Below, piece after piece: positions 34,918-45,301 of a stretch of 64,000 nucleotides of DNA (positions are counted from its first letter, which is position 1; every line of letters starts with the position of its first letter). The notes below the pieces were generated by a model. That model did not search any database, had not been told where the DNA came from, and was given only the letters and a program-made list of their open reading frames with translations. The position numbers and the translations under genes were made by a program. Where the stretch lies: contig OY970326.1 of assembly GCA_963717155.1 (NCBI GenBank), positions 4,154,001 to 4,218,000 of the forward strand, written 5' to 3'. The DNA is from G963717155 sp963717155 (lineage in GTDB: Bacteria > Actinomycetota > Thermoleophilia > Gaiellales > JALYLC01).

Positions 34918-35727
34918 ATGGGCGCCGCGATCGGGCTTGACGTCGGCGGCACGAAGATCGCCGCCGCCGTTGTGGACGTCCGCGACGGCGCGGTCGTGCG
35001 ACGCCTCGAGACGCCGACGCGCCCGGAACGCGGCGGTGCGGCGGTGCTCGCCGACTGTGCTGCGCTCGTCGAGCGGCTCGCGGCGCCGGTCGACATGCCG
35101 GTCGGCGTCGGGCTCTGCGAGCTCGTCGGCCTCGATGGCGCGCCGCAGAGTGCGGTGACAATCGACTGGCGCGACCTCGACGTCCCGGATGCGTTCGGCT
35201 CACACGCCGTGGTAGTCGAATCCGACGTGCGGGCGGCGGCGATCGCCGAGGCGCGTTTCGGCGCCGCCCGACCGTTCCCGATCGTGCTCTACCTGTCGGT
35301 CGGCACGGGCATCAGCTTCTGTCTCACGATCGACGGGCGGCCCTATCGCGGCGCACACGGCAGCGCGATCCAGATCGGCGAGGACATCGAGGAGCATGCG
35401 AGCGGACGCGGGCTCGCGCTGGCAGCAGGTCGAGCGCGAGCGGAGGAGGTGCTGGCGGACCCCGCCGCGCGCCCGGTGGTCGAGCGCGGAGCCCGAGAGC
35501 TCGGCTCGAGGCTCGCCTGGCTGGTCGGCGCACTCGACCCGCACGCAGTCGTGGTCGGCGGGGGCCTGGGACTGCACGCGGGCTACCGCGAGCTGGTGGA
35601 GCGTGCTGCGCGCAACGAGATCCCGGCGAGCCTGCCCATCGTTCCCGCGGGGCTCGGAACCGAAGCGGGCGTGATCGGCGCCGCCATGGTCGCAGCGCCA
35701 GGGGCTACGGATCTGTCGCCTTCGTGA
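34918..35727 (+). CDS. ROK-family sugar kinase-like protein
   Basis: 269 residues. N-terminal ATP motif AAIGLDVGGTKIAAAVVD, VESDVRAAAIAEARFG (catalytic Asp region), YLSVGTGISFCLTIDG and C-terminal AVVVGGGLGLHAGYRELVE. The zinc-binding CxCGxxGC element normally after the RGxxG loop is absent; GAHGSAIQIGEDIEEHASG replaces it, so this is a short, zinc-less ROK. A TACTAT at 34904-34909 would give a leaderless mRNA. A sugar or amino-sugar kinase role fits the cluster. Confidence 0.85.
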   Translation: MGAAIGLDVGGTKIAAAVVDVRDGAVVRRLETPTRPERGGAAVLADCAALVERLAAPVDMPVGVGLCELVGLDGAPQSAVTIDWRDLDVPDAFGSHAVVVESDVRAAAIAEARFGAARPFPIVLYLSVGTGISFCLTIDGRPYRGAHGSAIQIGEDIEEHASGRGLALAAGRARAEEVLADPAARPVVERGARELGSRLAWLVGALDPHAVVVGGGLGLHAGYRELVERAARNEIPASLPIVPAGLGTEAGVIGAAMVAAPGATDLSPS

Positions 35728-35811
35728 GCGGTGTCAGTGGATTGCGAAGTGGCAGATGAACGCGTGCGCATGGCGGGTCTAGCTCGGGCGTCGCGTGGCC
35801 GCAGCCAACGT

Positions 35812-36787
35812 TCATGCGGTGCTCGCAAATAGTGCCGCTGGCGGGTACGAGCGCTCAAGTCGAGCGGGGTCTGGCACCGTGTCGAACTCGTCGAAGGCGA
35901 GCAGGAGCGCGCCGACGGCGGGCTCGAAGCGTGCCTTCACGACCTCGGAATCGGGCATCGCGCCAGCGATCGCGCGTTCCAGTGCGTCATTCGTGTGGCG
36001 GAACAGCCCGCCCGCGAGCACCACCGGCGAGGGGTGAGCCAGGCCCACGTGTGCAGCCGATGCGCGAGCCACGTCGACGATCGCGCCGAGCTACCTCGCC
36101 GATCACCCGATGCGCGGTCGCGTCTCCGCGGACATCCGCATCGAGCAGGGCGATCGCGGTGTGACCGAGCGGCGGTCGCGTCACCCCGAGCATCGACATG
36201 GCGCGGAGCAGCTCCTCGACCGAGCGATGGCCCGCGGACGCGGGGACGAGCTCCTGCAGCAGTGTCGGCGGCTCGATGCCAAGCTCTGCCTGCACGGCCG
36301 CCTCGATCGCGCCGCGGGCCAGGCTGAATCGGTACGACGGCAGTCCCCAGTGGCTGACGTGCCAGACTCGCCCGTCGTGCGCGCGGGCCCCGATCGCCGT
36401 GCCCGTACCGCACGCCACCGCCACGCCGACGCCATCGCTCGTGCCTGCGCGCAGCGCGCCGATCGCATCGTTCACCACCACTGCCTGGATCGGCAGCTGC
36501 AGGCGAGCCGCGAGCTCGCGCTCGTAGACCGCGATATCCTCGGGCCAGTCCGCGCCGGCGAGGCTGAAGCACGCGCCCGCGATGTCGCGTCGCATCTGCG
36601 CCGCCGCAGCGAGCGCGGCACGCACGGAGCTTGCGATCTCCTCGTAGGCGGCGCTCGGCGTGGTCTCACCGTAGTGGTCGGAGCAGCCGGCACGACCCGC
36701 GCCGACGATCGTGCCGTCGTCGCGGGCGATGAGCGCGACGGTCTTGGTATTGCCGCCGTCGACGCCGAGCAGGAGGCGGCCACTCAC
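35812..36787 (-). CDS. BadF/BadG-type N-acetylglucosamine kinase-like protein (one frameshift)
   Basis: ASKHA-fold kinase: LLLGVDGGNTKTVALIARDD is the phosphate-1 loop, FSLAGADWPEDI and VVNDAIGALRAGTSDG carry the Asp of phosphate-2, VACGTGTAIGARAHDG the adenosine region. One extra base near 36087 separates the last 85 residues (VDVARASAAHVGLAHPSPVV, GGLFRHTN). Family members phosphorylate N-acetylglucosamine. GTG 36787 overlaps the corrected GH4 stop (GTGA), so the two are translated together. Confidence 0.85.
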
Positions 36788-38092
36788 CTCAGCAGGCGCG
36801 CCGGGAGGTAGTGCTCGGTGTGCGTCGGCGAGCTCGTCGTAGATCCCCTCGGCCTTGTCGAGCGAGAGCACGAGCGGGTTCGCTGCGAGCGCACGCACGG
36901 CGTCGCGCCGGGTGCCCGACCACGCCGCCTCGGCGGCCAGCACCTGGTACTCGGCGAGCATCTCGATCAGTCCGCGCAGATGGCGTGGCAGCGGCGCGGG
37001 CGCGGGAAGCGGCTCGACCCAGCCGTTCGCGGTACGGCCGAGCATCTCGACCACCAGCCTCGTCGCCGAAGCCCGGCAGTGCGCCTCCGCGATTCGGGAC
37101 GTTGACGGGATGCACCTCGTCCTTTCCGTTGAACACGGCGTCCATCATGTCGATCGCAAGCTCGAGCTCGTTGATGCCGCCACGCGAGCGGACGGGGTCG
37201 AGCTCGGGTCGTCGCGTTCCGCCTGCTCGGCGTAATGGGCCCAGTAGTCGGGCGCCCAGGCCATGATGTCCTCGGCCCTCGTCGTCGGCTTCGCCTCGAG
37301 CTCCGCGAACACCTCGTCGACGCAGTAGTAGTACTGGAAGTACTCGGAGGGGACGGCAGCCCATCGCCGCCGCGATCCGCAGCTGCCGGCGATCCTTCCC
37401 GGTGAGCGTCGGGTCGTGCTTGCGGCGCTCCCAGGCTGCCGCAATCAGCGGGAATCGCATCCTCGCCCTCGTACAGGTGGCGCGACGCTCCAGGAGGCGT
37501 GGTTGAGGCCGACCATGACGGTGTCGAGCCGTGTACGGTCGAGCTCGGCCGACTCGGCGATCTGGTCGCGGTAGTAGATCGGCCCCTCGCAGAGCGACAC
37601 GAACGACACGTCGGAATGCTGCGTGACCGCCTGCGCGAGGATGTTGACGGGATTCGTGTAGTTGAAGACCTTGGCGCGCGGGCAGACCTGCTCGATGTCG
37701 GCGAGCACACGCTGCAGCACGTGCACCGCCCGCAGCGCCATGAAGAAGCCGCCTGGCCCCTGCGTCTCCTGGCCGATCACGCCGTGGCGCAGCGGGATCC
37801 GCTCATCTAGCGCCCGGGCGGCGAAGCCCCCGGGCCGAAAGCTCGAGAGCACAGCGTCGCAGTCCGCGAGTCCCGCCCGGCGGTCCGTCGTCGCGCGAAC
37901 CGTGATGTCGAGGCCTCGAGCCCTGACCATCCGCTCTGCGAGCCGACGCACCAGCTCGAGCCGCTCGGGGTCGAGGTCGACCAGCACGACCTCGGAGCCG
38001 TCGAAGTCGGCCCCCTGCTGGATGAACGAGGCCATCGTCCCGGCGCCACGCGTCGAGCCCCCACCGATGTACGCCAGTTTGATCCGAGCCAT
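36784..38092 (-). CDS. GH4-family glycosidase (several frameshifts)
   Basis: NAD- and Mn-dependent family-4 glycoside hydrolase (6-phospho-glucosidase, alpha-glucosidase or glucuronidase type). MARIKLAYIGGGSTRGAGT binds NAD, GPGGFFMALRAVHVL and FNYTNPVNIL are family signatures, SLCEGPIYYRDQIAE holds the metal Cys and GLNHASWSV the metal His. Breaks at about 37478 and 37463 are one extra base each; further breaks follow before INELELAIDMMDAVFNG, NVPNRGGALPGFGD and the corrected end EHYLPARLLR. Placed with BadF and NagB-like genes, an amino-sugar glycoside is the natural guess. Confidence 0.85.
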
Positions 38093-38240
38093 GTCGCTCC
38101 AGGGTCATCCTCTCCCACGGGTACAGCGAAGTGCAAGAGCTAACGGCATTCGCAGAATGGGACGACCATCATCTCGTGCCGCTTCGGCCCCCTGGGCGAC
38201 ACCGCTCGACACGGCGTCTGTCGCGCAGTACCGTCTCGAC

Positions 38241-39020
38241 ATGTCGACGGCTGAGCTCTATCCCCGGTTCGATCTCGACGGCCAGGTCGCGCTCGTCACC
38301 GGCGCAAACCGCGGCCTCGGCCGCGCGATCGCACTCGCCCTGGCGCACGCGGGCGCGGACGTCGTCGCCGGCGTCCGCGATCCGGCGTCCGCTGACTCCC
38401 TGGTCGCCGAGATCGTCGGCATGGGACGACGCGCATGCGCCGTCCGGCTCGACGTCACGCGCACCCGCGAGATCGCCGGCGCGGTCGACGAGGCCGTCGC
38501 CGCGATGGGCCGGATCGACTGTCTCGTCAACAACGCGGGCCTGGGACCGGAGAACGCCGCCGAGGACGTGACCGAGGAGGACTTCGACCTCACCTGCGAC
38601 GTCAACATCAAGGGAACGTTCTTCACCAGCCAGGCCGTCGGCCGTGTGATGCTCGAGCAGGGCTCCGGGCGGATCGTGAACCTCAGCTCACAGGCGGGCT
38701 TCGTCGCACTCCCCGGTGAGTCGATCTACTGCCTGACCAAGGCGGCGATCGTCCACCTCACGCGCTGCTTGGCGGTGGAGTGGGGGGACCGGGGGATCAC
38801 CGTCAACGCCGTCGCGCCGACGTTCATCGCGACCGACGGCACCGCGGAGGCGCTCGACGACCCGGAGTTCCGGCACGACGTGGAGGAGCGCATCGCCGCG
38901 CTGCACCGGATCGGTCAGCCCGTCGATGTCGCCGGCGCGGTGGTCTTCCTCGCATCTCCGGCGGCCTCGCTGATCACGGGGCACACGATCTTGATCGACG
39001 GCGGCTGGACTGCGCGCTGA
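38241..39020 (+). CDS. Short-chain dehydrogenase/reductase
   Basis: 259 residues, intact. ALVTGANRGLGRAIALAL (cofactor), CLVNNAGLG, VNLSSQAGFVALPG (Ser), YCLTKAAIVHLTRCLAVEWG (Tyr/Lys), SLITGHTILIDGGWTA at the end. It resembles gluconate 5-dehydrogenase or other sugar-acid SDRs, fitting the carbohydrate cluster. ATG 38241 was chosen as the first start before the Rossmann domain. It converges on the sugar permease genes, 12 bases apart. Confidence 0.9.
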   Translation: MSTAELYPRFDLDGQVALVTGANRGLGRAIALALAHAGADVVAGVRDPASADSLVAEIVGMGRRACAVRLDVTRTREIAGAVDEAVAAMGRIDCLVNNAGLGPENAAEDVTEEDFDLTCDVNIKGTFFTSQAVGRVMLEQGSGRIVNLSSQAGFVALPGESIYCLTKAAIVHLTRCLAVEWGDRGITVNAVAPTFIATDGTAEALDDPEFRHDVEERIAALHRIGQPVDVAGAVVFLASPAASLITGHTILIDGGWTAR

Positions 39021-39032
39021 CGGAGGCGCGGA

Positions 39033-39858
39033 CTACTCCTTGATCGCGCCGGCGAGCACGCCGCGGATGAAGTGGCGCTGCAGGAAGAGGTAGATCAGCA
39101 CGACCGGCGCCGCCACGAGCACGGAGGCGGCCGCGACCTTCGTCGGGTCGCCGCCGCGCGAGACGTCTGCGAAGTAGCTCAGGCCGAGCGGCGCGGTCGT
39201 GTTGTTCGAGCCCTGGAGCATGACGAGGGCCAGCAGGAACTCGTTCCACGTGTACATGAAGACGAGCAGGCACAGCGTGAGCAGCGCCGGTCGCGCCTGG
39301 GGAAGCAGGACGCTGCGCAGGATGCGGAAGCTGCCCGCACCGTCGATGCGCCCTGCCTCGATCAGCGCGCGCGGCGTGGTGAGGAAGAACGCGCGCATCC
39401 AGAACGTGCCGAGGGTCACCGACTGGCCGATCTGCGGCAGGATCAGCGCCCAGTACGTGCCGCTCAGGTGCACGTCCTGGAAGTCGTAGTAGAGCGGGAT
39501 GACCGTCGCCTCGTAGGGGAAGATGAGGCCGAGCACGATCAGGTTGAAGAGGATCGTCCGATCCGGGGAAGCGCATCGTGCCGAAGGCGTATCCCGTGAG
39601 CAGCGACAGCACGCCGAGACGACCGTGACGGTGGTGGCGACGAGGAAGCTACCCCACATGCCCTGGCCGAAGCTGCCCTCGTTCCACGCCGTAGACGAAC
39701 GTGTGCGGGCTGAACGTCGTGGGGAGCGAGAACCCGGTGACGAGGTCGGTCTTCTTGTGGAACGCGAGGAACACGATCGAGATGATCGGGTAGAGCGCGA
39801 GGAACGAGAACGCCACGAGCACGACGTACGTCGTGTAGCGGTCGAGGCGGGAGGTCAC
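39033..39858 (-). CDS. Sugar ABC transporter permease, MalG type (frameshifts)
   Basis: Second permease of a CUT1 importer. First helix YTTYVVLVAFSFLALYPIIS, then across three breaks GYAFGTMRFPG, LIFPYEATVIPLYYDFQ, the EAA loop RALIEAGRIDGAGSFRILRS, VFMYTWNEFLLALVMLQ and C-terminal FLQRHFIRGVLAGAIKE, which is a strong MalG ending. Two breaks are extra bases (near 39690 and 39567) and one, near 39620, a missing base. GTG 39858 overlaps the first permease's stop. Confidence 0.88.
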
Positions 39859-40803
39859 GAGCGCCCTCTCGACAGCTGGCCGATGCCGATGGCGACGACG
39901 GAGATGATCACCGTCAGCGCCGTCGCGATCGCAGCCGCGAAGCCGACGTGGTGCGACTCGAACGCGCTCTGGAACATCACCCACGACGGCACCTCGGTCT
40001 CGCCGCCGGGGCCGCCGGCCGTCGTGTTGTAGATGATGTCGAAGTTGCGCAGCGCGGTGATCGTCGTCAGCGTCGCCGCCACGACGAGCTCGTTTCGCAG
40101 GCCCGGGAGCGTCACCGCGGCGAACTCGCGCAAGAAGCCCGCGCCGTCGACGCGTGCGGCCTCGTACAGCTCCTGAGGGATCTTCTGCACGCCTGCGAGG
40201 AACAGCACCAGGCAGAGCCCGAAGGTGATCCACAGTGCCGATCATGCCGACGGCCGGTAGCGCCCAGGTGAAGTCGCCGAGCCACACCTTGGCGAACGAG
40301 CCGAGGCCGATCGCGCGAAGGAACTCGTCGAGCGGCCCCGACGGGTCGTAGATCCACACGAACGCCTGCGCCACGACGACCGTCGCGATCGTCTGCGGCA
40401 AGAACAGGACGGTGCGGAAGAAGTTGAACCCGCGCACGCGTAAGTGCGTCATGAGCGCGGTCAGGAACAGGCCGAGCATGATCGAGAAGACCGCGTAGAA
40501 CAGGATCAGCTCGACCGAGTGCAGGAACGCCGCGTGGATCTCGGCGTCGTGCCAGAGCTTGCGGTAGTTGCCGAAGCCGATCCACCGCTTCGCGGTGAAG
40601 CCGTCCCAGTCGTAGAACGAGAGCCGCACCGTCTGCAGCACCGGGAAGAACGTGAACACCAGGTAGGCGGCGAGCCCGGGCAGGATGTAGAGGTACGCGA
40701 CCATGCGCGGCTCTCCGGGCGCGCGGCCGCGTCGGCGTCGACGGCGTGGCGCGGAGTCGCGGCGGCTCCGGTCGACCGGAGCCGCCGCCGTCCGCGCCGC
40801 CAT
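39855..40803 (-). CDS. Sugar ABC transporter permease, MalF type (one frameshift)
   Basis: First permease of the importer. After a basic N-terminus, MVAYLYILPGLAAYLVFTFF and FYDWDGFTAKRWIGFGNYRK are typical, then LGLFLTALMTHLRVRG, FRTVLFLPQTIATVVVAQAF; one extra base near 40237, then MLFLAGVQKIPQELYEAARV with the EAA loop and final helices. The order is kinase, binding protein, MalF, MalG on one strand; no ATPase gene is present, so a shared MsmK/MalK-type ATPase is implied. Start ATG 40803. Confidence 0.88.
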
Positions 40804-40837
40804 CGCGCGGGCCTCGGGGCCGCGCGCGACGGCTCAC

Positions 40838-42221
40838 TCACTGCGACTTGAGCTTCTTGTCGAACGCCGTCCAGTCGTCCTGGATGGCCTTGGCCGTGTC
40901 CTGCGGGCTGAGACGTCCGGCCATCATCTTCGGGAACTGCGTCCCCATGTACTGGAACATCGTGTCGGACGCCCAGTCGGGGAACAGCGTCAGGCCGTTG
41001 GCCTTGACCAGCTGCTGCCAGCCATTGGCGATCGACGTCAGGTAGGCGTTACCTGGTCGGCTTGAGCGCGCCCTGGATGGCCGGGATCTGGTTCTGGGCG
41101 TACGACAGCTTGGCCATCCCCGGCCCCGCGATCAGCCAGTTGATGAACGCTGCGCCGACGTCCGGGTACTTCGACTTCGCCGAGACATGCCATGGCAGGC
41201 TGGTGGCACCGATCGCCACGTACCTGCCGCTCGGCCCGGGCGGCATGTTCATGAACCCGACGTTGCTCTTGAGTCCGGCCTGGATCACCTGGGCCTGCCA
41301 GTTGCCGCCGAGGTAGAACACGCCCTTGCCCTTGGCGAACTCCGCGGCGGCGTCGTTCTCGTCGACGGCGCTGTAGTCGTTGCCGAAGTAGCCGTTCTTG
41401 AACCACTGCTGGAAGAGCGTGAGCGCCTTCACGTTCGTCGGCGTGTTGTAGTTCGAGCCCGGGACGTGAAAGATCCAGCTGCGCATGAACACGCCCGGCA
41501 GGTATGCACCCTGCACCATGCCGAAGTCGTGCAGCGACTCGTACCCGCTCTTGTTGCCGAGCACGATCAGGGGATCGCTGCTCGGCACCTTCTTGCGCAG
41601 CTGGGCGAGCATGCTGTTGAAGGCGGAGAAGGTCTTGGGCAGCTTCCTCGGATTGACTCCGTACTGCTTGAGCTTGGTGGTGTTGTAGAAGACGCCGACC
41701 GACTGGCCGAACTGGCCGACGCCCCACACGTTGCCCTTGCCGTAGGTCTTGCCGTCAGGCGTCCAGCGGAACATGGCCATCGTGCCCGGCGGGAAGTACT
41801 TGTACCAGCCGTACTTCGCCGCGTACTTGTCGAGCGGGATGATCAGCTTGGCCTTGACGAGCAGCGCGTCGGTGCCGAAGCCCTGGTTGCCCTCGGCCAC
41901 GTCGGGCGCCGAGCCTCCTCCGAGTCCGAGCTGGATCGTCTTGAGGTACCCCGTCAGGCCGAAGAACTTGAGGTTGATCTTGACGTTCGGGTAGCGCTTC
42001 GAGAACGACGCTGCCAGCGCCTTGATGACCGGCTCCGGACCGGGATCCTGGTTATCCGCGGACCAGACGGTCAGCGTGATGTTGCCGTAGTGGGCGAACG
42101 GGTTCGCCGCCTTCGTACCGGCCGACGCCGAGCTTGCCGCCGTCGCCCCCAACGCTGCCGCGGCCGCGGCGAGCGTCGCGATGATGGCCGTCCTTCGCAC
42201 CCTCCTGCCGTTCTCCATCAT
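40838..42221 (-). CDS. Extracellular sugar-binding protein of the ABC importer (C-terminal frameshift)
   Basis: CUT1 family solute-binding protein, ~460 residues. Signal peptide RRTAIIATLAAAAAALGATA; then NITLTVWSADNQDPGPEPV, KRYPNVKINLKFFGLTGYLK, GLGGGSAPDVAEGNQGFGT, YAAKYGWYKYFP and KGVFYLGGNWQAQVIQAG, as in sugar-binding lobes. One extra base near 41055 cuts off the last ~70 residues, which resume as GNAYLTSIANGWQQL and end LKSQ at 40838. Start ATG 42221 or 42218 behind GGAGGAG. Substrate unknown; neighbours suggest an amino sugar or glycoside. Confidence 0.9.
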
Positions 42222-42256
42222 GCTCCTCCGCGTCGCCCCACAGGTGGTGGGCGAGT

Positions 42257-43195
42257 CTACTCCGACTTGATCTCGGACGCGACCCGGGCGTCCAACTCGC
42301 CGAGCAAGGCGAATGCCGGCATCGTTCCGGGTCGCGTCACCGACAGCGCTGCGGCGCGGATCGCGAACTCCGCCGCCACGCGGAGCGCGTCGCCGGCGCG
42401 CAGGCGAACCGCGAGCGCAGCCACGAAGGCGTCGCCCGCGCCCGTCGTGTCGACGACGTCCACCGAGGGCGCCGGCAGGTGCTCGACGGCTCCGCCGGGC
42501 TCTGCCAGGAAGCAGCCCGCGGCGCCCGCGGTGACGATCACGGCGATCGCCGGGTGCAGGCGGGCCAGCGCCGCCGCGAGCGCCGCCGGCGGCTCGTCGA
42601 CGCCGGCCAGGATGGCTGCCTCGTGCTCGTTGGGAACGAGCACGTCGGTCAGCGCGAGCAGCGCCGAATCGAGCGGCACGGCAGGCGCCGGGTTGAGCAC
42701 CGTGCGGGCGCCGGCCTCGCGGGCGAGGGCGAAGGCAGCCAAGGCGCACGATGGCGGCGCCTCGAGCTGGCACAGCACAACCGACGCGTCGGCGAGGGCG
42801 CCGGCCGCCGAGGCAACCGCAGCCCCATCGAGCTGCGCGCTGAGCGTGATGCTGCTGACGATCGCGGGCACACGACTCGGCGGAAGCAGCACGACCCCGA
42901 CGTCGGTCGGCCCGGCCGCGCGCAGCACGAACCGGGTGTCAACGCCGTAGCTCGTGAGCGCGGCGAGCCAGCGGTCGCCGCGCTCGTCGTCCCCGAGCAG
43001 GGTGACCACGCGCGTGGGCGCGCCCAGCCTGGCTGCCGCGACGGCCTGGTTCGTGGCCTTGCCGCCGTCCTCGGGCTCCTCGAAGCTGTGGCCGAGCACC
43101 GTCTCGCCCTCTCGCGGGACCGCGTCGACCTGCATGAGCAGGCCGCCGACGTGCGCGCCGACGACAGTGATCGGCCCCGCCGGACGCTCGGTCAA
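42257..43195 (-). CDS. PfkB-family carbohydrate kinase, ribokinase-like
   Basis: 312 residues, intact. GGLLMQVDAVPREGETVLG, GGKATNQAVAAARLG (PfkB signature 1), LNPAPAVPLDSALLALTDVL, NEHEAAIL and VDTTGAGDAFVAALAVRL (signature 2 with the catalytic Asp). This order and the GGKxxNQA text are typical of ribokinases. It starts with TTG 43195 overlapping the NagB stop (TTGA). Probably phosphorylates an imported sugar or amino-sugar acid. Confidence 0.9.
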   Translation of the reverse strand: MTERPAGPITVVGAHVGGLLMQVDAVPREGETVLGHSFEEPEDGGKATNQAVAAARLGAPTRVVTLLGDDERGDRWLAALTSYGVDTRFVLRAAGPTDVGVVLLPPSRVPAIVSSITLSAQLDGAAVASAAGALADASVVLCQLEAPPSCALAAFALAREAGARTVLNPAPAVPLDSALLALTDVLVPNEHEAAILAGVDEPPAALAAALARLHPAIAVIVTAGAAGCFLAEPGGAVEHLPAPSVDVVDTTGAGDAFVAALAVRLRAGDALRVAAEFAIRAAALSVTRPGTMPAFALLGELDARVASEIKSE

Positions 43196-44067
43196 CGCAT
43201 CCCCAGCGCGTCGGGTGGCGGCGAGGTGGCCGAGGCCCGGTCGGCCACCACGTGGACGTCGGGATGGTCGCGCACCAGAGTCGCGGGATAGTCGACGTCG
43301 GGCTCCGAGAAGAGCAGGATGCGCAGAATCGTCTGCTTCCACTCGCCGGTGTCGAGGTAGAGCCGCAGCTTGCGGGCTCCGAGCAGCTCCCGCATCCCGA
43401 GCGTGATCGACATCGGTGGCACGGCGAACGGATTGCCTCCCGCGCGGCGCTGCGCGTGCGCGATGATGGTATCCACCGCAAGCGGAACGATCCGCGTCTG
43501 CGACCGGCGCAGCTCGTCGACCGTGACCGCGACCCAACGCGAGGCCGGCGGCTCGTTGAACGCGATGTGGCCCTGAAAGCCGACGCCGCCGAACGTCGCG
43601 GCCACGGGGCCGCGGCGGGCCATTTCCTCGGCCGACCGGTCGAGCGCCAGAGGTGACGGGAAGATCACATTCTCAGCTGGCGGGCGCAGGTCGGGATCGA
43701 CGAGGTCCAGAAACGCGCGGTGGAACCCGCCCTCGAGGTTGAACGGGTGCTCGAGCGGCAGCAGACGACCCTGCCAGTCGAGCCACTCGTCCATGCCGAA
43801 GAACGTGACGTGGTCGAGCGGCAAGCGCGCCCGGTTGATCTCGCGCGCCAGGATCGGGTACTGGCCCGTCGGACCGAGGGGCAGGATCAGCGAGACCTTC
43901 TCGCCGCGGCGCCGTGGCTCCGCGATCTCCGCGAGCACGTCCTGGGCGAACCGTTCGTGCAGCTCCTGCCGGGTCTCGGTCAGGGTGAACGGCACCGGCG
44001 AAGTCGCCATGAGCTCGTCGACAGGGACGGCGAGCCACTGGCGGAAGCGGTCGAGATCGAGCGGCAC
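43192..44067 (-). CDS. NagB-like glucosamine-6-phosphate deaminase/isomerase homologue
   Basis: 291 residues. Family features: VSLILPLGPTGQYPILAREI, VTFFGMDEWLDWQGRLLP (substrate loop), GVGFQGHIAFNEPPASRW, and TLGMRELLGARKLRLYLDTG. In E. coli NagB the matching text is GVGNDGHIAFNEP; the ring-opening Asp141 is replaced here by Gln, while His143 and Glu148 are kept, so activity or substrate may differ. GTG 44067 behind TAGGAGG gives the start; an upstream reading frame is Arg-rich and not coding. First gene of the importer operon. Confidence 0.82.
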   Translation of the reverse strand: MPLDLDRFRQWLAVPVDELMATSPVPFTLTETRQELHERFAQDVLAEIAEPRRRGEKVSLILPLGPTGQYPILAREINRARLPLDHVTFFGMDEWLDWQGRLLPLEHPFNLEGGFHRAFLDLVDPDLRPPAENVIFPSPLALDRSAEEMARRGPVAATFGGVGFQGHIAFNEPPASRWVAVTVDELRRSQTRIVPLAVDTIIAHAQRRAGGNPFAVPPMSITLGMRELLGARKLRLYLDTGEWKQTILRILLFSEPDVDYPATLVRDHPDVHVVADRASATSPPPDALGMR

Positions 44068-44374
44068 GAGCAGCCTCCTACGGCAGCGTCGAGCGACGGA
44101 CAGGGACCTCCGCGGCCTCGCCGTGCGCCAGCGCGCACCTCGACACCGCGGATCGCACCACATACACCGGCTCTCAGTCAACCAGCCGGAGCCAACGCGA
44201 CAGTGGGTTCGGAGTCTGCGCGGACTTGTCCAACGTCTCGGCCAGCACGTTTTCGGCGACGGAAGCAGAGACGGAGGCGCTTTCGCCATGCCATCCGGCG
44301 AGTCTCTCAGGTGGGCGGCATGAGTCCAGCCGTTGATCAGTCATTCTGGAAGGCCGACCACGAAGGAGCCCCGC
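44068..44374. other. Divergent spacer between the nagB-like operon and the methyltransferase
   Basis: 307 bases expected to hold both promoters. I saw no clear operator. One minus-strand frame ending at 44174 reads like protein over its last ~40 codons (ENVLAETLDKSAQTPNPLSR) but has no start codon; it may be the remnant of a regulator gene or chance. Confidence 0.4.
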
Positions 44375-45301
44375 ATGCAGTTGACCGATGCCGGGATCGA
44401 GACGGTCCTCATCTTCGAGGAAGGGATCGACCTGCCGCACTTCGCCGCGTTCCCGCTTGTCGATACGGCGGACGGGCAGGCCGCGCTGCGACGTTACTAT
44501 CGGCCGTTTCTCGAGCTCGCGCGCGATCGCGACACCGGCTTCGTGCTCTCGGCGCCGACCTGGCGTGCGAATGCGGACTGGGGCGCCCTCCTTGGCTTCG
44601 ACGCGGAGGGCCTCGCCGCAATCAACCGCCGAGCCGTCGCCTTCATCGAGGCCGTGCGTGACGATGTCCTGGGCGAAGGCGAGCGCGACCGGGTCGTCGT
44701 CGAGGCGTGCGTCGGCCCTCGGAGCGACGCTTATCGTCCGACCATGCTGATGACGGCGAACGAGGCGGAGCGCTACCACGCGACGCAGTTGCGCACGGTG
44801 GCCGGCACGGGATGCCAGCAGGTCGGCGCCCTGACACTCGCGTACGTGGACGAGGCCATCGGGATCGTTCGGGCGGCGAAGGCCGTGGGACTTCCGGTGG
44901 TGGTCGGGTTCACCGTCGAGACCGACGGGCGCTTGCCGAGCGGGCCGTCACTCGAGGAGGCGATCACCGCGGTCGATGACGCCACCGATGCGGCGGCCGC
45001 CGGATTCATGATCAACTGCGCGCACCCGACGCACTTCGCCGATGCCCTTCCGCAGGGCGACGCGCGACGGCGGATCACGTCTCTGCGCGCGAACGCATCG
45101 CGTCTCAGCCACGCGGAGCGCGACGCGGCCGAGGAGCTCGACGCCGGCGACGCCGGCGATCTTGCGGCCCGCTACGTTGCATTGCGCGGACGGCTTCCTG
45201 CACTCGGTGTCCTCGGCGGCTGCTGCGGCACCGACATCTCCCACGTCACAGCGATCTGCGACGCCTGGCTCGCGGCCGCTCGAACAGGAGGCGAACAGTG
45301 A
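44375..45301 (+). CDS. Homocysteine S-methyltransferase family enzyme
   Basis: 308 residues, intact. Zinc-dependent barrel that methylates homocysteine, often with S-methylmethionine. MQLTDAGIETVLIFEEGIDL opens the barrel; the zinc Cys are in AGFMINCAHPTHF and GVLGGCCGTDISH. GAGGAG-type SD (GAAGGAGCCCCGC) precedes ATG 44375. The TGA overlaps the following DUF2252 gene's GTG by four bases, so they form an operon. Which methyl donor is used is not visible. Confidence 0.9.
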   Translation: MQLTDAGIETVLIFEEGIDLPHFAAFPLVDTADGQAALRRYYRPFLELARDRDTGFVLSAPTWRANADWGALLGFDAEGLAAINRRAVAFIEAVRDDVLGEGERDRVVVEACVGPRSDAYRPTMLMTANEAERYHATQLRTVAGTGCQQVGALTLAYVDEAIGIVRAAKAVGLPVVVGFTVETDGRLPSGPSLEEAITAVDDATDAAAAGFMINCAHPTHFADALPQGDARRRITSLRANASRLSHAERDAAEELDAGDAGDLAARYVALRGRLPALGVLGGCCGTDISHVTAICDAWLAAARTGGEQ

